DNA of 64,000 nucleotides from Candidatus Hebobacterum abditum (GTDB lineage: Bacteria > Armatimonadota > Hebobacteria > Hebobacterales > Hebobacteraceae). The number at the start of each line of letters is the position of its first letter. Position 1 is the stretch's first letter. Position numbers and translations under genes: made by a program. Below, piece by piece: positions 17,428 to 25,299 of the stretch. The notes beneath the pieces are model-generated. The model was not told the DNA's origin. It saw only the letters and a program-made list of their open reading frames with translations, and made no database searches. The stretch covers positions 67,859 through 131,858 of the forward strand of contig JALGXW010000010.1 of NCBI GenBank assembly GCA_029821875.1, given 5' to 3'.

Positions 17428-18567
17428 ATGGCGGTGCAGACGCGTAGGCTACGCGGCAAACCCGCAAAGCCCCGTATGCAGCTACCCGAGTCGGTCAAGA
17501 AGCCGCTCGAACATGTCATCCTGATCGCGGCCGTCGGGGCGGCGATCAGCCTCATGATCATCCTCTTCATCGTTCTGTCCGGCTATCTCGCGGCGCCGAT
17601 AGTCCGCGGCACCGCGCTCGACACGGTCGCGCGCAACGTCACCCTCGCGAAGAATGCGTTCCTCTGGTGCTTGTGGATCGGAGTGATCGCGGCCATGATC
17701 CGCCACTACCGCGCGGAGAGCACCGGATGGATAGCCCTGCTGATCGGTGTGGCCTGCTGGACGATTCTCCCGCTGGTCGTCCGAAGCAAGGCCGAGGCAA
17801 CGACGGCACAGGAACTGATGGAGCTTGGTCAGTCGCTGATCTCGGCCTTCCAGACATCCGGAGGTATGCTCGCCGTAGTCGGGCTGTTGCGTCTGGGCAT
17901 CGGGCGGATCGTCATTCTCGCCTCGCCCGCGCGCATGGCGGCCAGGTTCGGGACTCAGTCCGCCGAGACGATGGCGATAGCCGCCGAGCGCGCAGCGGAG
18001 CGCCCCTCGCTAATGCGGCGATGCTGGGAATTGCATTTCTGTCGCACAAGTCTGCGCCCAAGCTGCCCGCGCTTCGTCGAAGGCAGCTCGTGCTGGAAGA
18101 GGCGGAGCGGGTGCTACTGCGATCAGGGTCTCGCCACCCGCCTGCTGACCGGCGTTGGGGCGGACTCTCGGGCGAAGGTCGCGGAGGAGCTTGGTGTTGC
18201 CCAGCGGCGGGCAAAGATCCAGGCTCGGCGGCGGCCGAAACAGAAGGCACCGTGTGGGGAGTGCCCTGTCTATCTCGAACATCAGAAGTACAAGTACCGG
18301 GTCGTCTCCTGGTGCGCCTATCCCGCCGCGGCCGCCATCATCGGTGGAACCGTCGGGTTCATCCTGCAAGGCTACCGGTGGGTGGAAGTGGAGCTTGGGT
18401 CTGTTCTCTCTCAGTTCCAGGTCCTGCCCCATGTGCTCGACGAGCGCCCTCTCGAGCAGGCAGCCTGGTTGTCGGCCGAGAATGCCGCCGTCCTGCTCAT
18501 CGGCGTCTTGCTGGTAGGCGTGATCCTCCAGCTGACAGAGATGGCGATATTCCGCTTCAAACTCTGA
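17428..18567 (+). CDS. membrane protein with two-CW-like cysteine-rich cytoplasmic region
   Basis: AAGGAGGCG RBS before ATG; TMs flank CWELHFCRTSLRPSCPRFVEGSSCWKRRSGCYCDQG...CGECPVYLEHQKYKYR. Confidence 0.65.
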   Translation: MAVQTRRLRGKPAKPRMQLPESVKKPLEHVILIAAVGAAISLMIILFIVLSGYLAAPIVRGTALDTVARNVTLAKNAFLWCLWIGVIAAMIRHYRAESTGWIALLIGVACWTILPLVVRSKAEATTAQELMELGQSLISAFQTSGGMLAVVGLLRLGIGRIVILASPARMAARFGTQSAETMAIAAERAAERPSLMRRCWELHFCRTSLRPSCPRFVEGSSCWKRRSGCYCDQGLATRLLTGVGADSRAKVAEELGVAQRRAKIQARRRPKQKAPCGECPVYLEHQKYKYRVVSWCAYPAAAAIIGGTVGFILQGYRWVEVELGSVLSQFQVLPHVLDERPLEQAAWLSAENAAVLLIGVLLVGVILQLTEMAIFRFKL

Positions 18568-18781
18568 CGGCGTCGACGCCCGTTAGAGCCCGTCCCCCTG
18601 CCCCCCGACCTCGGGGAGCGTCCCGCGCTTACCAGAGCACTTCGTCAAGGCCTCCGTCGATCCCGTGCCCGTCCAGTCGGCCGTCCGCACGCTGGAGGGA
18701 GCCGGGAGACTGCCGGTGAAAGGGGACATCGGGTGCATGGTGCGCTTCCTCGCGCGCCGATCTCCCCCCGAGGGATAGCCG

Positions 18782-19921
18782 ATGCATGAGTTCAGACTGC
18801 CCGGAGTCATCCACTTTGGGTGGGGCGCCTTCGACCGGCTTGGCGACGAGGCATCTCGCCTGGGCGAGCGCGCGCTCCTGGTCACGGGTCGCTCCGCGAT
18901 GAAGAAGACGGGCGTGCTGGGCCGTGCCCAGTCGCTGCTCGCCGAAGCGGGCCTCGCCGCCCTCCTCTTCGACGAGGTGGAGTCTGACCCCAGCGGCAGC
19001 ACAATAGACCGCGGTGGCAAGCTCGCCCGGGAGGAGAGCTGTGACCTCGTCGTCGGGCTTGGCGGTGGTAGCCCCATGGACGCCGCTCGAGGCATCGCCG
19101 CGATGGCCGTGCTCGAGGGATCGATCATTGACTACCTCCGCGGCAAGGCCGTGGATCGCCCGGGGCTCCCTCTCGTCAATGTCGCAACAACGGCAGGAAC
19201 TGCCAGCGAGATCACATCCGTTTCAGTCGTGCTCGACGAGGAGCGCGAGTTGAAGGCCGGGGTGCGAAGCCCATTCTGGTTCGCGCGCGCTGCCATCACC
19301 GACCCGGAGCTCACGACGATGATGCCGCCAGCACTTACCGCGGCGACGGGGCTGGATGCCCTGACCCATGCGGCGGAGTCTTATCTCTCGACCAGAGCAA
19401 CCCCGCCGACCGAGGCGCTTGCGCTTCGCGCAATCGCCTTGATCGGGTCAAACCTACGTGCCGCCGTTGCCGACGGCGACGATCGAGGGGCGCGTGAGGC
19501 AATGGCTCTCGCCAGCATGACGGCCGGCATGGCCTTCGCCAATTCAGGTCTCGGCCTCGTGCACGCGCTGGCACACCCAGTAGGCGTCCGGTACGGCGTC
19601 GCGCACGGCGTCGCCTGCGGCAGGCTTCTGCCCCAGGTGCTGAAGTACAACGCTGCTGCTGTGCCTGAGAGAGTGGCGGCCGTGGGCGGCGTCCTGCTCG
19701 GAAGGCAGGTCGAACGACCAGAGGATACAGTTGAGGGTGTCGAGTCTCTCGTCGCCGACGTGGGTGTCACCATCGGCATCGCCGACCTACCCATCGACGA
19801 GCAAGAGATGCCTGGGCTTGCACAGGACACTCTCGCCTCGGGATCGGTCAGGGTCAACCCCCGGCCTGTTACAGAGGAGGACGCGCGCGCCGTGCTCGAC
19901 GACGCCAGGCGAGCAGGATAG
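18782..19921 (+). CDS. iron-containing alcohol dehydrogenase
   Basis: VGLGGGSPMDAARGIA, TTAGTASEITSVSV, GLDALTHAAESYLS, GLVHALAHPVGVRYGVAHG. Confidence 0.93.
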   Translation: MHEFRLPGVIHFGWGAFDRLGDEASRLGERALLVTGRSAMKKTGVLGRAQSLLAEAGLAALLFDEVESDPSGSTIDRGGKLAREESCDLVVGLGGGSPMDAARGIAAMAVLEGSIIDYLRGKAVDRPGLPLVNVATTAGTASEITSVSVVLDEERELKAGVRSPFWFARAAITDPELTTMMPPALTAATGLDALTHAAESYLSTRATPPTEALALRAIALIGSNLRAAVADGDDRGAREAMALASMTAGMAFANSGLGLVHALAHPVGVRYGVAHGVACGRLLPQVLKYNAAAVPERVAAVGGVLLGRQVERPEDTVEGVESLVADVGVTIGIADLPIDEQEMPGLAQDTLASGSVRVNPRPVTEEDARAVLDDARRAG

Positions 19922-19928
19922 CTGGCGG

Positions 19929-20321
19929 TCACCCCCCAGACCGCAGCCTCTCAAGCAGCCTATGTGCCCGGACATCATCCGGGTCCAGCTCGCGCGCGCG
20001 AGCCAAGGCGGAGATCGCCTCCTGCCTGCGGCCGTGCTTCGAGTGAATCAACCCCATCTCATAGAACGCGTCGCCGAAGTCAGGCTGGAGTTCTGCAACG
20101 CGCTGCAGCTCTTCGATGGCCACGTCGTCCAGGCCCCCGAGCTTGCAGGCCATGGCCAAGTTGTAGCGGGCCGAGGTATCATCCGGGTTGCTGGTGAGAG
20201 CCTGACGTGCGTCCTGGATCATGGCCGCGATCGCCGGGGACTCAACGGCAGGGGCGCCGCAGGCCGGACAGAAGCTGGGTCCCCCCTCTATCTCACGCCC
20301 ACAACTCGGACACTTCACCAT
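19929..20321 (-). CDS. zinc-ribbon TPR protein, 130 aa
   Basis: MVKCPSCGREIEGGPSFCPACG + TPR-like repeats. Confidence 0.75.
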   Translation of the reverse strand: MVKCPSCGREIEGGPSFCPACGAPAVESPAIAAMIQDARQALTSNPDDTSARYNLAMACKLGGLDDVAIEELQRVAELQPDFGDAFYEMGLIHSKHGRRQEAISALARARELDPDDVRAHRLLERLRSGG

Positions 20322-20439
20322 TTCGGGTGCCCCGCTTGCTCACCGCATTGCTCCGCGACGGAATTCGTCGCCGCGGCCGCGCGAGTTCGCCGTATGTTAG
20401 CACGGCAACGAAGTGAGAGCAACGTCCATGCAGCGCGGA

Positions 20440-20469
20440 TTGACGCCGCTATGGCCGGTGTGCTATGAT
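20440..20469 (+). promoter_or_regulatory. sigma70 promoter upstream of tRNA-Pro
   Basis: TTGACG-N18-TATGAT with TG extended -10. Confidence 0.65.
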
Positions 20470-20479
20470 ACGCGGGCGA

Positions 20480-20553
20480 CGGGGCGTAGCTCAGCTTGGT
20501 AGAGCGCACGGTTCGGGACCGTGAGGCCGGCAGTTCAAATCTGCCCGCCCCGA
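20480..20553 (+). tRNA. tRNA-Pro (anticodon CGG)
   Basis: CGGGGCG acceptor pairs CGCCCCG; anticodon stem cacgg/ccgtg with loop TTCGGGA; GTTCAAATC T-loop; CCA not encoded. Confidence 0.93.
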
Positions 20554-20678
20554 CGTGCAAGCCGGGACGGACCCGTGGCCTCCTATCACGCCGCAATGTT
20601 GAGGGGGACCCCAGTCTGTGGAAGATCAAGACAGGGTGTGCCCTCAGCACGTCTGAATAGGCAATAGGTGCTTGCTCG

Positions 20679-21509
20679 ATGAGGCGCATGCTTGCGTTGG
20701 TGATACTTGCGGTTGTGCTGCTCACCGGGTGCGGGAGAGACACGCTGCCCAGGGCGGGCCCTGTCAAGCGTGACCCTAACCATCTCGTTGTCTACTGCAG
20801 TTGTGCCCTGCTCCCGCTTGTGGAGGCAGCCCGCGAAGAGTTCATCTCAGCGAATCCGACCAAATCCCTGGAGATAGCTAGCGACGATCCGCGTGGCCTC
20901 GTGCAACGGCTGAGCGACGGCGAAGTTCCCGACATCTTCGTCTGCCTGGGCGAAACGGAGATCGGCGACCTCGAACGCGACGGTCACCTCGACCGGGGCT
21001 CGCGCCGATCATTCGGGATGCTCGTGCCCGTAATCGCCGTGCCTCAGGGGAACCCGGCCGCGGTGGGCAGTCCGGACGACCTTCTCCTTGAGCGAGTCAA
21101 GAGGATTGCCATCGCTGCGCCCGGCATGACCTCAATGGGTACCGACGCGAAGCACGAACTCGAGCGGGCCCAGCTCTGGTCGAGGCTGCAGGACAAGCTT
21201 GCCGTGAAGACGACCTCGGTCGCCGTGCTCGAGGCGATAAGCGCCGGGGAGGTCGAGGCCGGCATTGTCTACGATCCCTGCCCGCGGCTCAATGTGGGCG
21301 AGGACATCCCTCTGGACTCTTTGTTGCCCGCGACGCCGCTGGCCGCGGCGGCGGACCGCCCGGCTCGCATCTACGCCGAGGTGCACAAGCGCAGCCCGAA
21401 CGCTCTCCTTGCCCAGCGATTCCTGCGGATATTGGAGGAACGGGAGGTAGGCGTGTCGGGAGTAGAGCCGAGTGAGGGCGAGCCCGCGGAGGAGCTTGAG
21501 GAGTTCTGA
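20679..21509 (+). CDS. ModA-like extracellular solute-binding lipoprotein
   Basis: Lipobox VVLLTGC; LVVYCSCALLPLVEAAREEF, GMTSMGTDAKHELERAQLWSRLQDKLA, GEVEAGIVYDP. Confidence 0.8.
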   Translation: MRRMLALVILAVVLLTGCGRDTLPRAGPVKRDPNHLVVYCSCALLPLVEAAREEFISANPTKSLEIASDDPRGLVQRLSDGEVPDIFVCLGETEIGDLERDGHLDRGSRRSFGMLVPVIAVPQGNPAAVGSPDDLLLERVKRIAIAAPGMTSMGTDAKHELERAQLWSRLQDKLAVKTTSVAVLEAISAGEVEAGIVYDPCPRLNVGEDIPLDSLLPATPLAAAADRPARIYAEVHKRSPNALLAQRFLRILEEREVGVSGVEPSEGEPAEELEEF

Positions 21510-21517
21510 TCGATTGC

Positions 21518-22894
21518 TCAGGACTCTGCGCGCCGACGTACTTCGCGGCCGGCGATTAGTCCGCTCGCGGAGGCCTGAAGAAGACCCCTCGTCACCCCCG
21601 CTCCATCTCCCACCGCAAACAGGTTCCTGACCTCTGTCTCGAGAGACGCGGTCAGGCGCGGGCGAGCCGAGTAGAACTTCACCTCCACGCCGTAGAGCAG
21701 CGTATGTCGCGATCCTGTGCCGGGGGCGAACCCGTCGAGCGCGTCGAGAGCTTCGAGGATGCTCGATAGATATCGGTGTGGGAGCACGTAGCTCAGGTCT
21801 CCCGGAGTGGCGGAGGCGAGGGTCGGCTGCACGAGCCCGCGCGCGATCCGCTCCGAAGTCGATCGCCGGCCTGACCGCAGATCGCCGAGGCGCTGGCAGA
21901 TCACACCCCCGCCGATCAGGTTCGCGAGCCGTGCGAGATAGCGCCCGTAGGCGATCGGATCGTGGAACGGTTCTGTGAACATCGTGCTCACCAGCAAGGC
22001 GAAGTTCGTGTTCCCCGTGCGCTTCCCCGCGTAGCTGTGGCCGTTCACCGTGATGACGCCGTCACTCTCCTCGGTCACCACCTCGCCGTACGGGCACATG
22101 CAGAAGGTGCGGACCCGGTCATCGAAGGTCTTCGAGTAGAAGATGAGCTTGGATTCGTAGGCTGTTGAGGTGACATCGACCATCACCTCGGCGGGTATCT
22201 CCACTCGCACCCCAACGTCAACTGGATTGTCGGCCCGCCCCAGCCCCAGGCGCGCGGCTTCCTCCATGAACCACTCGGAGCCTTCCCGGCCGGGCGCGAC
22301 TATCACGTAGTCGGCCCGGTGGCGCCGTCCGGCACTCGTCTCAACGCCGCTCACGACGCCGTCCTTCACGGATATCCGAGTGACGGCTTCCTCCGCGCGC
22401 ACCTCCACGTTCCCGCCGAGGGACTGCCGCATCTCCCTCAACACAACCGGACAGCGGTCGGTCCCCAAGTGGCGGATTCGAGTGCCGACGAACTGCAGGT
22501 CGCTTCGCGCCGCGCGGCGCGACAGGCCCGCCATCGCGTCCTCGTCGCCACCATACACCTGCTCCGGCGCGCCGAAGCGCACCCACATCCCGTCGACTTC
22601 CTCGAACAACTTCTCGACTTCCGGCGGCGCGAGGTACGTCGCCAGCTGCCCGCCGATCTCCGGAGAGAGAGTCAGCTTCCCGTCTGAGAAGGCGCCGGCC
22701 CCTCCCCAGCCACAAAGAAGCCACTTCGGGTCGCCCTTCTCGCCGCGCCCGCGAGCGTTGGCCTGCCGCTGCTCGATATCTGGACCCTTCTCAAACATGC
22801 GCACCGCGACATCGCTCGCCTGTGACAGGGCTAGAGCGGCGAAGATCCCAGCCGGACCGGCGCCGATCACCGCGACTTGCTTCCTACGGGCCAT
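21518..22894 (-). CDS. NAD(P)/FAD-dependent dehydrogenase (COG2509-like)
   Basis: MARRKQVAVIGAGPAGIFAALALSQ, GGAGAFSDGKLTLSPEIGG, FAVGDGAGVTRGLLQASASGL. Confidence 0.88.
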   Translation of the reverse strand: MARRKQVAVIGAGPAGIFAALALSQASDVAVRMFEKGPDIEQRQANARGRGEKGDPKWLLCGWGGAGAFSDGKLTLSPEIGGQLATYLAPPEVEKLFEEVDGMWVRFGAPEQVYGGDEDAMAGLSRRAARSDLQFVGTRIRHLGTDRCPVVLREMRQSLGGNVEVRAEEAVTRISVKDGVVSGVETSAGRRHRADYVIVAPGREGSEWFMEEAARLGLGRADNPVDVGVRVEIPAEVMVDVTSTAYESKLIFYSKTFDDRVRTFCMCPYGEVVTEESDGVITVNGHSYAGKRTGNTNFALLVSTMFTEPFHDPIAYGRYLARLANLIGGGVICQRLGDLRSGRRSTSERIARGLVQPTLASATPGDLSYVLPHRYLSSILEALDALDGFAPGTGSRHTLLYGVEVKFYSARPRLTASLETEVRNLFAVGDGAGVTRGLLQASASGLIAGREVRRRAES

Positions 22895-23342
22895 CGCGGG
22901 CACCCTCCTCAGCCATCGCTCGCAATCCGGCCAGTGTCTCATCGGCGCTGCGGGCCACGAGCTTGTGCAGCAGCTTCCTGATGAGCGGCCCGATCAAGGG
23001 CACGTTGTATTCGTACGTGATCGTCAACACGATCCGCGTCCCATCCCCTTCGGGAGCGAAGCTCCAGACCCCGTCATAGCGATCCCAGTCGCCGGAGAGC
23101 AGGCGGAAGGTGCAGCGGCGCGCGGTGTCGTCCCATTCGTCCTCTTCCACCCAGGCAATCCTGCGGTTGAACTCCGGGACCTTTCCCGCCCACTCACTCA
23201 CAGTCGTACTGCCGTCGCGGGAGCGTATGGTCACCTTGTCCACGTTGGGAATGAACTCGGGGAGGCGCTCTATCTCCTTTGCGAGCGAGTAGACGCGCTC
23301 CACGGGGGCATTGACGAGCAGCTCGGAACGCACTTGCGGCAC
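22884..23342 (-). CDS. SRPBCC/COQ10-like START-domain protein
   Basis: VRSELLVNAPVERVYSLAKEIERLPEFIPNVDKVTI, TYEYNVPLIGPLI. Confidence 0.82.
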   Translation of the reverse strand: MPQVRSELLVNAPVERVYSLAKEIERLPEFIPNVDKVTIRSRDGSTTVSEWAGKVPEFNRRIAWVEEDEWDDTARRCTFRLLSGDWDRYDGVWSFAPEGDGTRIVLTITYEYNVPLIGPLIRKLLHKLVARSADETLAGLRAMAEEGARDGP

Positions 23343-23436
23343 CCGCCGCCTCCTGCTGACGAAGCTCGCGCCGCGGGTCCCACCGCGGCGCCGTGCGATT
23401 CTAGGCTAGAGTGCGAGGACTGTCAACCGCTTCGGT

Positions 23437-23862
23437 CTAGGCTGGGGCCTCCTCGCCGTGGGGCAGACTCTCTTCTCCCGAGTGGTCCCTCTGCAAGACC
23501 CGACGGACCCGCTGCACGAGGTCCGCGGGCTGAAACGGCTTGGTCACGTATTCGCTGGCTCCGGCCTCTATGCTGGCCGACACGAAGTCGCTCTCTGTGC
23601 GCGCGCTGACGATGACTATTTCGGCGCTCGAGGTGAGCGGGTCAGACTTGATCTCCGAACACACGGGGATGCCGCCGATCTCGGGCATGGTGATGTCCAG
23701 CAAGATCACGTCCGGCCGAACGGCCCGGATGAGGTCAAGGGCGGACCGGCCGTCGTCAGCCTCCCAGATGTCCCAATCCTCACCCGAGAGGCTCAGGCTG
23801 TCCCGCGCCAGCCTCCGTGCGGACGGGTCGTCGTCCACGATGATCACTCTCGGCCTCGACAT
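23437..23862 (-). CDS. response regulator receiver protein
   Basis: RVIIVDDDPSARRLAR, PDVILLDITMPEIGG, YVTKPFQPADLV. Confidence 0.93.
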   Translation of the reverse strand: MSRPRVIIVDDDPSARRLARDSLSLSGEDWDIWEADDGRSALDLIRAVRPDVILLDITMPEIGGIPVCSEIKSDPLTSSAEIVIVSARTESDFVSASIEAGASEYVTKPFQPADLVQRVRRVLQRDHSGEESLPHGEEAPA

Positions 23863-25186
23863 CTATCTCCGCTCCTTGGTCCTCGGAAACACCCGAGTCC
23901 ATGATTACGTTCGGCGCTCCCTCCTTCGGCTTGTGCTTCGGAACAGTCATGCTGATTGCAGCTGATCCGGCGTCATCGTCCGCCACCCACACGCGCCCAC
24001 CATGCATCTCTATCAGAGCCCTGGCAACTGCCAGCCCCAACGCCCGCCCGCTGGAGGGCCGCTCCGTCAGGACAGCGGCAGAGGGCCCGAAGACGAGAGC
24101 CATGTCCTCCTCGGCGACATCGAGCCCTTGCGCTCGCACAGCGATCTGGACTTCGTCGCTCTCCTCGGCAGAGGGTCCGGCATGAACGGTGACGTCTGCA
24201 TCATCGTCGATGCCCGTCAAGGCGCCGTAGATGATCCGCGAGAGAGCCTGCTCCATCTCGCCTCGGTCCACTGACACCAAGGGGGTCGCCGTCTCCACGG
24301 ACACCGCCACTCGTTCGCGCTGGGCCGAATTGTCCAGCAACATGAGCGCCGAGTCGAGAACTTCGGCCACCTTATGTGCTTCCGGCTGTAGCTGCAGCCG
24401 GCCATCATCGATGCGGGTGATGTCCAGCATGTCCTCGATCATCCGAGCCAACTGCTGCGACTGCTCTCGGATGACCGTGAGGTACTCCTGCTGCCGACTC
24501 GGATCCAACTCCTTCTCGTGCTCGTGCAGCAACTGGCTGAAGCCAACGATCGCTGTGAGCGGAGTCCGGAACTCGTGCGACACCTGGGAGAGGAACTCGC
24601 TCTTGGCCTTGGTCGCGTTCTCATAGCGCCTCGTGAGTTGATCGAAGGCCTGACGCTCGCGCGAGAGCAGAGTGAAGAAGCCCGCCAGCAGTGCAGCCGA
24701 GGTCGAGAAGGCGAGCACGCGCGAGATCACAGTCGTGGTGACGGTGGCATCCGGTCGCTCAAGAATGCCGACCAGCAAGTAGCTGGCACCGGCGAGCACG
24801 CACGTTCCGGCCGCGTCGCGCAGGTTCAGGCGAACGCTCGCGTGCAGGATCGGCAGGTAGTAGAGGAGGTAGTACTCGCTCCTGACTCCAGACTGGGTGT
24901 AGATGAGGGCGGTGATGAGAATGACGTCCACGGCCAGCATTCCCAGGGTCGTGCGCCGGGGCTCCCAGCGCCCCCATGGGATGACGGTCGTGAGCAGAGC
25001 GTATACGGCCCCCGCGATCAGTACGCTGTCGAACGCGCTACTGCGCGACTCGTCCTGGAGTCGCGCCATAACAAAGACTGTGATAAGAATGAGACACCGC
25101 AGGGCCGCCGCGATTCTCTCTCGGGGAACGCGCGCGGGCCTCAGCATCGCCCGGATGTCGCTACGAGGGCGCATCGTTGGCTCCAC
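23780..25186 (-). CDS. membrane sensor histidine kinase
   Basis: TMs; KSEFLSQVSHEFRTPLTAIVGFSQLL (HisKA); degenerate ATPase region with RALGLAVARALIEMHGGRVWV. Confidence 0.88.
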   Translation of the reverse strand: MEPTMRPRSDIRAMLRPARVPRERIAAALRCLILITVFVMARLQDESRSSAFDSVLIAGAVYALLTTVIPWGRWEPRRTTLGMLAVDVILITALIYTQSGVRSEYYLLYYLPILHASVRLNLRDAAGTCVLAGASYLLVGILERPDATVTTTVISRVLAFSTSAALLAGFFTLLSRERQAFDQLTRRYENATKAKSEFLSQVSHEFRTPLTAIVGFSQLLHEHEKELDPSRQQEYLTVIREQSQQLARMIEDMLDITRIDDGRLQLQPEAHKVAEVLDSALMLLDNSAQRERVAVSVETATPLVSVDRGEMEQALSRIIYGALTGIDDDADVTVHAGPSAEESDEVQIAVRAQGLDVAEEDMALVFGPSAAVLTERPSSGRALGLAVARALIEMHGGRVWVADDDAGSAAISMTVPKHKPKEGAPNVIMDSGVSEDQGAEIDVEAESDHRGRRPVRTEAGAGQPEPLG

Positions 25187-25299
25187 CTTAGTGCATGCGG
25201 GAATAGCCAGCGATCAAGTGACCGCCACACCAGGCCAGCTATTCCACATTTTGGAGCCCGATGTGAACAGATGCGGGGGCGGGCGACCCGACGCCGGGT

